Source: Ensifer sp. IC3342
GTDB taxonomy: Bacteria; Pseudomonadota; Alphaproteobacteria; Rhizobiales; Rhizobiaceae
Direction: 5' to 3'
DNA length: 64,000 nucleotides
Assembly: GCF_020193655.1 (NCBI RefSeq)
Contig: NZ_JADYVE010000002.1
Location: 248,001-312,000 of the forward strand
This document shows positions 6,906 to 15,587 of this stretch, piece after piece (positions within the stretch are counted from its first letter, which is position 1; each line of letters opens with the position of its first letter). The position numbers were made by a program, and so were the translations under genes. The notes beneath the pieces were generated by a model. That model saw nothing but the letters and a program-made list of their open reading frames with translations, was not told where the DNA came from and did no database searches.

Positions 6906-8822
6906 ATGACGCTGAATATCGGCCTGACGACGCTGCACGAGGACGAGATCGCCAAGCATCAGGCGACAGCCCAGAGCCTGGTCACCAAGCTGGTCATCCT
7001 CGAACAGGATGACGTATCCGGCGGGACGCCGCTCGCAGGGACCGGCCGTCGTTTTGTCTCGACGGTTTCGACCGCCGGCCAGCGGCGCACCCGCGAGGTA
7101 GAGCTTCGGCGCACGATCCAGTCCGTGCGCGGCGCCGATCCGCTCTTGTCGCCGGCCCAGCATGCCGTCCTTTACCGGACGCGCCGCGGCATTCAGGTCG
7201 CGCTTGCCGTCGCCGATGTGTTCGCGCGGCAGACGAACCTCGAGCAGTTGCAGGCGCGCAACGCCGCGGCGCCGCTCGGCGGCGAGGAGGCGGGGCAATT
7301 CAAGGCGCTGCTTTCGGCGGCCGCCTATGTCGCCGCCTTTACGCTCGCGGCCTATTTGGGTGCGACCCTGCAGAGCGAAGGCGAACCAGTCGACGATGCG
7401 GCAGAGCCGAACTTTCTTTTTGATACGCCCCAGGATGCGTTGAAGAGCATGGTCGCGGCGCTCGACCGCAGCATTGGCGGTGCGCCGGACGATCTTTCCT
7501 TGACGGCGCGGACGCGCGCCTTTTCACGCGTCGCGATCGAAGGCCTGATCGCCCGCAAGGCGCGGTTTACAGGCCTTCAGGGCTTCGAAAACGTCCATAT
7601 CCGGCTCGACCAGGACGACTTCACCCTGAACGGGTTCGACATTGCGCCGGGGCAGAAGCGCAAGCCGCTGGTGATGACCTTCAAAAAACCCGAGGAAATC
7701 ATCGGCAACCACATTGCGAAGTACCAGGCGCTGAAGCTTGCCAAGATGCTGATGGCCTATGACTTCGACCGGCAGATGAACCCCTTCGTCGAACTCGGCG
7801 GCTTTCTCTTCACCTTCATCGGCGACGGCATGCCAGGGACCGGCAAGACCATTCTCATCCAGATGCTGGCCGGGATGCTCCATGATTACTGCGGCGTCGC
7901 CGGCTACGCCTTCCATTACGAGAATTTCGGCGTCGACCAGATTTCCTCCTACCAGGGAAAGTCCGGTCAGAACTGCAAGGAATTCGTCAACAACGTCATC
8001 AATCCTCGGGCGATCGGCTTCGGCACGATCGACGATGTCGATCAGGTGGCGGCGAGGCGTTCCGACGACCGCGCTTCGGCCGGCCAGCACGAGGTGACGG
8101 CGGTGCTGATGGAGAGCTTTGCCGGTGCTTCTACCGTGGTGCGCGGCAATTGCACCTTCGGCATGTTCTCGAACTACCCGGAGAACGTCGACGACGCGTT
8201 GCGTCAGCGTGCTGGGGCGCGCTGGCTCGTCGACGGACCGCAGACGAAAGGCGACTATATCGACATCTTCGCGCTGCTTGTCGGCAAGAACCACAAGATC
8301 CCGCTGGGTGAGCACGATCTCTATGCCGGCCAGGAGATCAAGCGCGCGGTCTCGCAGTCCTATGCGGCCCATTCACGGCCGCAGGAGGAGGGGCTTGCTG
8401 CCGTTTGGGAGCGTTACGAGAAGGAAAAGGGCAAGATTTCCACGCTCGCCGACGTCGGCGCCTATCTGCATATGATCAAGGAAGCCGAGCCGCGCTTTAC
8501 CGGCCGGGCGATCAGGAATATCACCGACGCGATCAAAATGCGGGCGATGGACGTCGAGCTTCCCGACGACTGGTTCAAGGACGCCGGCGCCTTCATGCAC
8601 AAGTCCTACGACGAGAAGAAGGCGATGATCGAAGAGTTGCGCGGCCCGATCACGATCGAGATGGTGCTGCAGGAAATCAACCGCTACGCCGACAGCGAGT
8701 TCCGCTACACCGACAAGTCGGACGATGCCGCCGTTCACGACATCATCAGGCGTGAGCGCCAGCGCGAACGGGCAATCCGCGAAATCGAGGCGATGAAGAG
8801 GGAGGGCAGGTGGCAGGCATGA
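6906..8822 (+). CDS. AAA+ ATPase of the uncharacterised cluster
   Basis: 638 residues. N-terminal region (1-230) is of unknown fold and includes a hydrophobic stretch near SAAAYVAAFTLAAYLG. The AAA+ core begins about residue 295: Walker A GDGMPGTGKT; a Walker B-like strand ending in Asp-Asp-Val-Asp (FGTIDDVDQVAARRSDD) in place of the usual Asp-Glu; a sensor 1-like Asn in GMFSNYPENVDDALRQR; and a candidate arginine finger in LRQRAGARW. ATG 6906 is preferred over TTG 6900 because GAGG sits 7 nt upstream. Probably an energy-driven remodelling enzyme acting with the flanking coiled-coil and membrane proteins; substrate unknown. Confidence 0.8.
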   Translation: MTLNIGLTTLHEDEIAKHQATAQSLVTKLVILEQDDVSGGTPLAGTGRRFVSTVSTAGQRRTREVELRRTIQSVRGADPLLSPAQHAVLYRTRRGIQVALAVADVFARQTNLEQLQARNAAAPLGGEEAGQFKALLSAAAYVAAFTLAAYLGATLQSEGEPVDDAAEPNFLFDTPQDALKSMVAALDRSIGGAPDDLSLTARTRAFSRVAIEGLIARKARFTGLQGFENVHIRLDQDDFTLNGFDIAPGQKRKPLVMTFKKPEEIIGNHIAKYQALKLAKMLMAYDFDRQMNPFVELGGFLFTFIGDGMPGTGKTILIQMLAGMLHDYCGVAGYAFHYENFGVDQISSYQGKSGQNCKEFVNNVINPRAIGFGTIDDVDQVAARRSDDRASAGQHEVTAVLMESFAGASTVVRGNCTFGMFSNYPENVDDALRQRAGARWLVDGPQTKGDYIDIFALLVGKNHKIPLGEHDLYAGQEIKRAVSQSYAAHSRPQEEGLAAVWERYEKEKGKISTLADVGAYLHMIKEAEPRFTGRAIRNITDAIKMRAMDVELPDDWFKDAGAFMHKSYDEKKAMIEELRGPITIEMVLQEINRYADSEFRYTDKSDDAAVHDIIRRERQRERAIREIEAMKREGRWQA

Positions 8823-8875
8823 GCGAAGTGGATCCCGAGCGCTCAAGTGCCACGGCGAGGAGCACCCCAGCATGA
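8819..8875 (+). CDS. Possible 18-codon linker ORF between cluster genes 3 and 4
   Basis: MSEVDPERSSATARSTPA, 18 residues. Its ATG overlaps the ATPase stop (ATGA at 8819-8822) and its TGA overlaps the next ATG (ATGA at 8872-8875). A strong GAGGGAGGGCAGG site precedes it. It may act only as a translational relay, or may be a remnant of a longer N-terminus of the next gene after a frameshift. Low confidence that a stable peptide is made. Confidence 0.25.
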   Translation: MSEVDPERSSATARSTPA

Positions 8876-10161
8876 AACGCCTCCTCGAAGCCGAGCTGAT
8901 CTACGGTCGGCTGCTCGACATAATCGAGCCGCATCTCGTAGCTCGTTACAACAAGGCGCTGGAGGGCTTGGGCTTAAAACCGACGGCGCTCGATCATTTC
9001 AGCATCGACATGACCGGTTTCTCGCCGGAAATCGCCGAGGAACTTGCGGATCGCGATTATCTCGACCCGAACCGCGTCAATCGGCGTTTCATCATCCTGA
9101 CGCCGGCTCAGGCGGACCTTCCCGTTGTCCATACGAGTTTTTCCAACACCGCGGCGCTGATGCATGAATTCTTCAATGCCAACAGCCGCGCGATCAACGC
9201 GGTGACCATCAAGGATGCGCTCTACGGCGAGATCGAGGACTCGGTCTCGGTGGTAGAGGACATCGACGATCTCCTTTCGATCAACGAGGTTCGCTTCCGG
9301 GTACTTTCCGCGGAAGACATGCTCGGCAAGGCGACCGAGCTCAGGGAACTGGTGGACCGGCTGAAGAAGATACCGACTGCCTGGGCCGATGACGCCATGC
9401 TGAACCGGATGGTGGAGCTGGCAAAAGCGACCGGCGACATCCGGCAGAACGCGTTGGTGCCAAACGAGCTCGTTTTCCGCCACGAGGCCTTCTGGGCCAA
9501 TCACTTCGGCGGCGTCTATGTTTTCCTAGACCAAAAGACGACGACGGTGATCTGCGATCCCTCGGTGCCCGGTTTCAGGCGGTCGCGGCCATGGCAGGTG
9601 AGCTACATTGCCATCAACGATCATGCGCGTATCTACGAGTTTCTCGCCCGGACCAACCGGCTGCAACTGCCTCAGGCATCCTGGGTGCAGGAATCCGGGC
9701 TGTTCCAACACCGGGCAGACATGATCATTCGCGGGCTGATCAACGATGCCGATCCGACAGCCGATCTCATGAATGCTGACCGGATCTGGCTGCAGACCTG
9801 GATCCACCGCAACGCGGCGCTTGTGTCGCGCGACGGAACCTACCCCTTACTTCAGGAAATGGCCCGGACGATTGCGGCAACGGGCACGATCACCATGGCG
9901 GAGGTCCCGCCGGAACATCGCTTCCTGGTCGTACGCGCGGCACCGATGCATCCCGATCAATGGCTGGTGAACCGCCTGATCTCTGAACTCATCCCCCGCG
10001 ACTTCGTTTCTCGCTTCGTGTTCGACAAGCAGGGATTCTATGGCGCTTACGAGCACTACGGCGAAAAGTTCCGGGAATATGTTGTCGCGACATTGACCAG
10101 TACGTATCTCAAGGACAAGGCCGCTTTCCGCCACAAGCTTTACGGTCTCAAAGAGGAATAG
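8872..10161 (+). CDS. Hypothetical protein of the AAA+/DUF2333 cluster
   Basis: 429-residue soluble protein without a signal peptide or transmembrane helix. I do not recognise a domain. The N-terminal 100 residues are helical; the centre holds acidic patches (GEIEDSVSVVEDIDDLLSIN) and the C-terminal half mixed alpha/beta segments, including a repeated pattern of hydrophobic strands near VYVFLDQKTTTVICD. GAGGAG lies 9 nt before ATG 8872. Lies between the AAA+ ATPase and the DUF2333 membrane protein, 3 bp from the latter, so all are probably co-translated and may form one complex. Confidence 0.75.
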   Translation: MKRLLEAELIYGRLLDIIEPHLVARYNKALEGLGLKPTALDHFSIDMTGFSPEIAEELADRDYLDPNRVNRRFIILTPAQADLPVVHTSFSNTAALMHEFFNANSRAINAVTIKDALYGEIEDSVSVVEDIDDLLSINEVRFRVLSAEDMLGKATELRELVDRLKKIPTAWADDAMLNRMVELAKATGDIRQNALVPNELVFRHEAFWANHFGGVYVFLDQKTTTVICDPSVPGFRRSRPWQVSYIAINDHARIYEFLARTNRLQLPQASWVQESGLFQHRADMIIRGLINDADPTADLMNADRIWLQTWIHRNAALVSRDGTYPLLQEMARTIAATGTITMAEVPPEHRFLVVRAAPMHPDQWLVNRLISELIPRDFVSRFVFDKQGFYGAYEHYGEKFREYVVATLTSTYLKDKAAFRHKLYGLKEE

Positions 10162-10164
10162 GAC

Positions 10165-11391
10165 ATGTTCGATCCGATCGTTGCGTTTTTTCAGCGTGGT
10201 TTCACGGCGATCGGCCGTGGCATCGGGCTGGCGGTGGCCTGGCTCCTCTGGCCCTTCGTCGCACTCGGCAACTGGTATCGGGCAAGAAGCTGGATCATCA
10301 AGGGCCCGATCGGCCTCGTCCTGCTCGGCCTTATCCTATTCTACGGCTACTTCATCTGGCAGACGCAGGCCTGGACCAATTTCAATCCCGATTATGTCGA
10401 TCGCTACAAGGTTGCCGAGCGCAAAGTTCCGGCAGGGTCGCCGGTAAGCGGTCCTGGGACAACGACGCCGGGACAGCCAAATGTGGGGGCTACCGGCGAC
10501 CGGGCCGCTGCGGGCGGTTCATCGGGCGAAGCCGACACGACCGAGGCACTCGCCATGGCTCAGCTGCCGGCGGGAACGGTGTGCCAGACCTCGGCGATCG
10601 TCGACGTCGCGGCCGATCTCATCGACTTCAACGTCAACCAGAATGCCTGGATATCCTCGATGCTGCTCTACAAGCTCGGCCTTTTCGGGCTCGATTGGGA
10701 CGACACGCCCTGGCTCGACAACAAGGCGTCGTTCCAGCGCGGCATCAACCAGGCGATACGCCGCACCTCGGTCGAACTCGTCGATTCGCTCGGACGCGTC
10801 CGCGGCACGTCGGGTATCAACAACGATCTGCAAAGCGCGCGCGGCAACATCCAGTTCGACGAGGAGACCTGGTATTTCGGCGTCAATCCGTTCGGACCAA
10901 AAACGCCGACCCCGAGCTTCTATCGGGCGGCGATGCGCGATTTCAGGAAGTTCAATGTTTCGCTCGGCAAGTGCGAGGCGATTTTCGACGGTCGGTCCGA
11001 CAACATGGTCGAGTTCCTCGACCGCATCGCCAACGATCTCGGCAATACCTCGGCGATCATCCGCGAACGCTCCGAATTCCACAATGGCGGCTGGTTCGAC
11101 ACGCGCGCGGACGACCGCTTCTGGTTCGCCTTCGGCCAGCTCTATGGCTACTACGGCATTCTGTCCGCCGCCGGTGCCGACTTCGAGAACGTCGTCGCCC
11201 AGCGCGGCCTGACGCCGATCTGGACGGAGACGATCAGGCAGTTGCGCGCCGCCTTGAACATCCAGCCGCTCATCATCTCGAACGGCCGCGAGGATGGCTG
11301 GATCATGCCGACACATCTGGCGACGATGGGCTTCTACATCCTTCGTGTGCGCTCCAACCTGGTGGAAATGCGCGATATCCTTGCCCGATGA
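10165..11391 (+). CDS. DUF2333 family membrane-anchored protein
   Basis: 408 residues. Two hydrophobic segments near the N-terminus (about 18-36 and 47-66) place it in the inner membrane. They are followed by a Pro/Gly/Thr-rich linker (95-130) and a larger soluble domain, probably periplasmic. The conserved body (ALGLDWDDTPWLDNKA type region, then helices to the C-terminus) matches what is expected of DUF2333, a family with no assigned function. ATG 10165 has AGGAATAGGAC upstream. Last gene of the cluster: a membrane anchor for the cytosolic AAA+ ATPase machinery is a reasonable inference. Confidence 0.75.
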   Translation: MFDPIVAFFQRGFTAIGRGIGLAVAWLLWPFVALGNWYRARSWIIKGPIGLVLLGLILFYGYFIWQTQAWTNFNPDYVDRYKVAERKVPAGSPVSGPGTTTPGQPNVGATGDRAAAGGSSGEADTTEALAMAQLPAGTVCQTSAIVDVAADLIDFNVNQNAWISSMLLYKLGLFGLDWDDTPWLDNKASFQRGINQAIRRTSVELVDSLGRVRGTSGINNDLQSARGNIQFDEETWYFGVNPFGPKTPTPSFYRAAMRDFRKFNVSLGKCEAIFDGRSDNMVEFLDRIANDLGNTSAIIRERSEFHNGGWFDTRADDRFWFAFGQLYGYYGILSAAGADFENVVAQRGLTPIWTETIRQLRAALNIQPLIISNGREDGWIMPTHLATMGFYILRVRSNLVEMRDILAR

Positions 11392-11426
11392 TGCGCGGCG
11401 TGCAAGCGTAAGCACAAAGAAACAAA

Positions 11427-11464
11427 GCACGCCCATTTTCGCGGAGGAGGCGGATTGGGCGTGC
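11427..11464 (+). promoter_or_regulatory. Nine-base-pair hairpin just upstream of fhs
   Basis: GCACGCCCA (11427-11435) pairs perfectly with TGGGCGTGC (11456-11464) around a 20-nt loop that itself holds a GGAGGAGG run. The fhs ribosome-binding site lies 10 nt further on. It has no T-run, so it does not look like a terminator for the preceding gene; a role in fhs translation is possible. Confidence 0.35.
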
Positions 11465-11484
11465 CGGCAAAAGGGGGAGCAGCC

Positions 11485-13164
11485 ATGCCGGAGGTCAAAT
11501 CCGATATCGAGATCGCGCGCGCCGCGAAGAAGAAGCCGATCCAGGAGATCGGCGAAAAGCTCGGCATCCCGCCACAGCACCTGCTGCCCTACGGCCACGA
11601 CAAGGCCAAGGTCAGCGCTGAATTCATCGCCGCGCAGCAGAACAACGGAAACGGCCGGCTCATTCTGGTGACGGCGATCAATCCCACGCCAGCCGGCGAA
11701 GGCAAGACGACGACCACCGTCGGGCTCGGCGATGGCCTCAACCGCATCGGCAAGAAGACGATCGTCTGTATCCGGGAAGCGTCGCTCGGTCCCTGCTTCG
11801 GCAGCAAGGGCGGTGCGGCCGGCGGCGGTTACGCCCAGGTCGTGCCGATGGAGGACATCAATCTTCACTTCACCGGCGATTTCCATGCCATCACGGCGGC
11901 ACACAACCTTCTCGCGGCACTGATCGACAATCACGTCTATTGGGGCAACGAGCAGGCGATCGACATTCGCCGTATTGCCTGGCGTCGGGTAATGGACATG
12001 AACGACCGGGCGCTGCGCCAGATCGTCGGTTCGCTCGGCGGCGTCGCCAACGGCTACCCGCGCGAGACCGGCTTCGACATCACCGTCGCCTCGGAAGTTA
12101 TGGCGATCCTTTGCCTCGCCATGGACATCAAGGATCTCGAAAAGCGGCTCGGCAACATCATCATCGGCTACCGGCGCGACAAGAGCCCGGTCTACGCCCG
12201 TGACATCAAGGCGGACGGAGCGATGGCGGTGCTGCTCAAGGACGCGATGCAGCCGAACCTGGTGCAGACGCTCGAGAACAACCCGGCCTTCGTCCATGGC
12301 GGCCCCTTTGCCAATATCGCCCATGGCTGCAATTCAGTGGTCGCCACGGCAACGGCCCTGAAGCTTGCCGACTACGTCGTTACCGAGGCCGGCTTCGGTG
12401 CCGATCTCGGCGCCGAAAAGTTCTTCGACATCAAGTGCCGCAAGGCCGGCCTGAAGCCGGACGCCGCCGTCGTCGTCGCCACTGTGCGCGCGGTCAAGAT
12501 GAATGGCGGCGTGAAGAAGGAGGACCTCGGCCGGGAGAATATCGAAGCGCTCAAGAAAGGGTGCGCCAATCTCGGGCGGCACGTGCAGAACGTCAAGAAA
12601 TTCGGCGTTCCCGTACTCGTTGCGATCAACCACTTCACCTCCGACACCGAGGCCGAGATCCAGGCGATCAAGGACTATGTCAGGACGCTCGGTTCCGAAG
12701 CCGTTCTTTGCAAGCACTGGGCCGAGGGCTCGGCAGGGATCGAGGAACTTGCGCACAAGGTCGTGGACCTCGCCAATGCGGGGCACTCGCAGTTCTCGCC
12801 GCTTTATCCGGACGACATGCCGATCTTCCAGAAGATCGAGACGATCGCCAAGGACATCTATCACGCGAGCGAGGTCATTGCCGACAAGCTGGTGCGTGAA
12901 CAGCTCCGGACCTGGGAAGACCAGGGTTACGGTCACCTTCCGATCTGCATGGCGAAGACCCAATATTCCTTCTCGACGGACCCGAACCTGCGCGGGGCGC
13001 CGAGCGGCCACACGGTGCCAATCCGTGAGGTGCGGCTTGCGGCCGGCGCTGGCTTCATCGTCGTCATTACCGGCGAGATCATGACGATGCCCGGCCTGCC
13101 GAGGGCGCCGTCCTCGGAGAGGATACGGCTCAATGAGGAGGGGCTGATCGAGGGGCTGTTCTGA
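11485..13164 (+). CDS. fhs: Formate--tetrahydrofolate ligase
   Basis: 559 residues, the usual length. ATP-dependent ligation of formate to tetrahydrofolate gives 10-formyl-THF for purine and formyl-Met-tRNA synthesis and one-carbon assimilation. Visible: N-terminal [13 protein letters not shown]-loop [18 protein letters not shown] (about residues 70-87), [25 protein letters not shown] region, and C-terminal [18 protein letters not shown] 11485 is chosen because it follows AAGGGGGAGCAGCC and matches the known [10 protein letters not shown] start; an upstream TTG would lie inside the hairpin. Convergent with the DUF1993 gene downstream. Confidence 0.95.
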   Translation: MPEVKSDIEIARAAKKKPIQEIGEKLGIPPQHLLPYGHDKAKVSAEFIAAQQNNGNGRLILVTAINPTPAGEGKTTTTVGLGDGLNRIGKKTIVCIREASLGPCFGSKGGAAGGGYAQVVPMEDINLHFTGDFHAITAAHNLLAALIDNHVYWGNEQAIDIRRIAWRRVMDMNDRALRQIVGSLGGVANGYPRETGFDITVASEVMAILCLAMDIKDLEKRLGNIIIGYRRDKSPVYARDIKADGAMAVLLKDAMQPNLVQTLENNPAFVHGGPFANIAHGCNSVVATATALKLADYVVTEAGFGADLGAEKFFDIKCRKAGLKPDAAVVVATVRAVKMNGGVKKEDLGRENIEALKKGCANLGRHVQNVKKFGVPVLVAINHFTSDTEAEIQAIKDYVRTLGSEAVLCKHWAEGSAGIEELAHKVVDLANAGHSQFSPLYPDDMPIFQKIETIAKDIYHASEVIADKLVREQLRTWEDQGYGHLPICMAKTQYSFSTDPNLRGAPSGHTVPIREVRLAAGAGFIVVITGEIMTMPGLPRAPSSERIRLNEEGLIEGLF

Positions 13165-13213
13165 GGCTGTGCGGTCATGGCGAAGCCGCCCATGACGGCA
13201 CCGCCTCTGCCTT

Positions 13214-13723
13214 TCAGCCAAGACCGCCGATATAGTCGGCCTTGCCGATCGAGACGCCCTTGTGGCGGAGGATGTCGTGGGCGGTGGTGACGTGAAAGTA
13301 GAAGTTCGGCAGCACGAACTTCAAGAGGTAGTCCTCACCGCTGAAGGTGATCTTGAGGGTGGGGAAGCTCAGCGTCACTTCGCGGTTCTCGCTGCCTTCG
13401 AGATCGGCGGGTTCGACCGTTTCGAGGAATGCGACGGTCTTGGCGATCCGTTCGTGCAGTTCCGCGAAGCTTCGTTCCTCGTCCGGGAAGCGCGGCGCCT
13501 CGATCGTCGTCAACCGCCCGATGGCATTCTTGCTGGTGTCGCTCGCCCGCTGGACCTGTCCGGCGAGCGGCAGCATATCCGGCGCCAGTCGTGCCTCAAA
13601 GAGCTCGGCGAGCGGCATGCCCTTCTCCGAAGCGAAGGCTTCGGCCTTGTCGAGCAGGCCAGCGAGGGCGGAGAAGCCGCGGATGAAAGCGGGCACGGAA
13701 AGCGTGTACATGGTTAGCGGCAT
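13214..13723 (-). CDS. DUF1993 family protein
   Basis: 169 residues from ATG 13723 (MPLTMYTLSVPAFIRGF), with GAGGAAC 8 nt upstream; the longer upstream frame lacks a good site. The helical bundle with conserved His near the C-terminus (FHVTTAHDILRHKGV) and the LPNFYFH motif fit DUF1993, a DinB-like fold often seen in fungi and proteobacteria. No function is assigned to the family. Monocistronic, convergent with fhs. Confidence 0.8.
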   Translation of the reverse strand: MPLTMYTLSVPAFIRGFSALAGLLDKAEAFASEKGMPLAELFEARLAPDMLPLAGQVQRASDTSKNAIGRLTTIEAPRFPDEERSFAELHERIAKTVAFLETVEPADLEGSENREVTLSFPTLKITFSGEDYLLKFVLPNFYFHVTTAHDILRHKGVSIGKADYIGGLG

Positions 13724-13992
13724 GGAATGTTCCTCGGTCAGGTCGATGGCGGGGGAATGATGCGGCAGTTCTGCAGTCCGCGCCATAGATTGTTCTCGCC
13801 CACGGCGATTTCAATCGGGTTGCCGTTATCTTGCGCGCCATGAGCTGGAAATGTCGCGTGACGGTGCAGCATGCATTCCGAGGCGCGCAGTTATCGGCGT
13901 AACAGCTTGATTCACTGCGCGACTTCGCCCTTAGTTTGCTGATAGCTTGCCGTAGCCGAGACTCCTTTGTTGGCGAGCAATACGAGAGCATC

Positions 13993-14466
13993 ATGACGCC
14001 TTTGGAACTGCAGGCTTACCTTCACACGCACATTCCGCTGTCGGCGGCCATGCAGGTCGAAGTGATGAAGGCCGAGTGGGAGAACGTGCTGCTTCGCGCA
14101 CCGCTCGCACCGAATATCAACCACCGCGAAACGGTTTTCGGTGGCAGCGCCTCCGCGCTGTCGATCCTTGCCGCGTGGTCGCTCCTCCATCTCCGGCTCC
14201 GTCTTAGCGGCGTCGCCACGCGCCTTGTCATCCAGAGCAACCGCATGGATTACCTGCGGCCGATTGCCGGTTCCTTTTCGGCGCGCTCAAGTGTCGAGGA
14301 CGCCGATCAATGGCCCGCTTTCATGCGCCTCCTGGAACGGCGGGGCAGGGCGCGCCTTGTGGTGAGGGCCGATCTGCTTGCGGAAGAAGAGGTGGCCGGT
14401 TTCTTTTCCGGCGAGTTCGTCGCGCTTGGATACGAAAGGGCGGCAATAGGCACAGGCGGCACGTGA
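13993..14466 (+). CDS. YiiD C-terminal-type hotdog thioesterase
   Basis: 157 residues from ATG 13993, covering the whole YiiD_C (putative thioesterase) domain. Signature segments: APNINHRETVFGGSASALSILAAW, where the helix following the GGS resembles the hotdog active-site helix, and VIQSNRMDYLRPI. Members probably hydrolyse acyl-CoA or acyl-ACP, but the substrate is unknown. The Shine-Dalgarno is weak, and the frame is open for 19 more codons upstream, so the start is not certain. It is convergent with the extensin-like gene, only 7 bp away. The 269 bp upstream (13724-13992) show nothing recognisable. Confidence 0.75.
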   Translation: MTPLELQAYLHTHIPLSAAMQVEVMKAEWENVLLRAPLAPNINHRETVFGGSASALSILAAWSLLHLRLRLSGVATRLVIQSNRMDYLRPIAGSFSARSSVEDADQWPAFMRLLERRGRARLVVRADLLAEEEVAGFFSGEFVALGYERAAIGTGGT

Positions 14467-14473
14467 CGACGGC

Positions 14474-15313
14474 CTATCGGCAGTAGCGATAGCCGTTCTT
14501 GCGTTCGATGATGTCGAAATGCAGGTGCGCCTCATGGGCGGGGTCGCTGCCCGGATCGAGGACAGTTGTGAAATAGAGGCAGCCCGATGCCGTGACCGCG
14601 CGCTGAAACGCGCCGGTCAGCGTACCGTCCTCGTCGCGTGGCTGAATGGCGATCGTCCTGCCGTCGTTGAGCGTGAACGAGGCGATGTCGACCGCGTTGC
14701 CGTGGGCATGTTCCGAAATCTTGCCGGTTGTCCCGTTGTTGCGCCGGCGGCAGACATAAGTCGAGGCCTGGTTCAGCGCCGCGATCCGTGTATCTGGTCC
14801 GAAGGCCGTGGCGGCTGCGGGGATCGCCGATTCCTTGGTCCAGCGGGCAAGCGCGAGTGCCGTTGCGCAACGCATCGTCCCCTCCGGTTTCAACGCAACA
14901 CCCGGCAATATTGCCGTCACGCGGATCGGCTTGTCGATGCCGCAGCCCTTGCCGTCGTCGATGCGCTTGCTGTCAGTGAATGTGCCGCCGAGCGCCTTGA
15001 GGTCGGCAAGACAGGTTGCGTGCTCTTCTGCAGGCTCCTCTTTCACCGGCAGGAACACTTCCTCAATGCTGTCGTCCTTGGTTGTGTCCCCGGGAATGCC
15101 CTCTTTCTGTCCTCCGCCCGGCTGAGCACCCGTCTTGCCATCGGTGGGAACATCGGCGCTCTTGGGCGGCATGGCAGGCTTCGGTTCCGGCGTTGGCGTT
15201 GCTTGCTCGCCGCCGATTTCGGGTTTCGGGACCGGCACCGGACCCTTCTTGGGAAGGCTTGCGCCTGAGAGAATCAAGACGGACAACAGGATCATTCCTA
15301 CGGTGTGGCGCAT
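14474..15313 (-). CDS. Extensin-like C-terminal domain protein, secreted
   Basis: 279 residues from ATG 15313, with GGAAGGA upstream (a start five codons earlier is less well placed). An N-terminal hydrophobic segment (MRHTVGMILLSVLILSG) is a likely signal peptide. It is followed by a Pro/Lys/Gly-rich linker (20-85) and a C-terminal extensin-like (ExtC) domain from about 105. That domain carries the motif ISEHAHGNAVDIASF, resembling a D-Ala-D-Ala carboxypeptidase/MepA-like metal site, and AHEAHLHFDI near the end. The five or so Cys residues probably form disulfides. This points to a periplasmic cell-wall-acting protein; function is inferred. Confidence 0.8.
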   Translation of the reverse strand: MRHTVGMILLSVLILSGASLPKKGPVPVPKPEIGGEQATPTPEPKPAMPPKSADVPTDGKTGAQPGGGQKEGIPGDTTKDDSIEEVFLPVKEEPAEEHATCLADLKALGGTFTDSKRIDDGKGCGIDKPIRVTAILPGVALKPEGTMRCATALALARWTKESAIPAAATAFGPDTRIAALNQASTYVCRRRNNGTTGKISEHAHGNAVDIASFTLNDGRTIAIQPRDEDGTLTGAFQRAVTASGCLYFTTVLDPGSDPAHEAHLHFDIIERKNGYRYCR

Positions 15314-15445
15314 GCAGGTCCTTCCCATCCGTTGCGGCCGAAGCCAAAACGCATGAGAGAAGATCCTGTTTCAAAATGTGCTCAAACTGAGGACAAGGGC
15401 GGCTGCGAGCGTGAATCCGGCCGAGACGATACCCCTAGATTTATA

Positions 15446-15474
15446 TTGACAATTACACTCATGTTTTTTATGTG
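15446..15474 (+). promoter_or_regulatory. shmR promoter with IRO-type iron-regulatory box
   Basis: TTGACA, 17-nt spacer, TATGTG form a good promoter. The -35 element overlaps TGA-N9-TCA (15447-15461), the pattern of the IRO box bound by RirA, the main iron repressor of rhizobia. Binding would block the -35 region and repress shmR when iron is plentiful. Confidence 0.65.
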
Positions 15475-15587
15475 GCGTAAATGAGGCGACGCGCTGACAC
15501 GTCGCACGCATCCAAACACTCGCCCAGCCAGCCCCTTGAGTTTGCCGCTCAACAGCAAGCCCGGCCAACATCTCAAAGGACTGGTCT

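Noticed and set aside
13171-13198. GTCATGG/CCATGAC hairpin as a terminator between fhs and the DUF1993 gene
   Set aside because: Only 7 bp of stem and no T-run on either strand.
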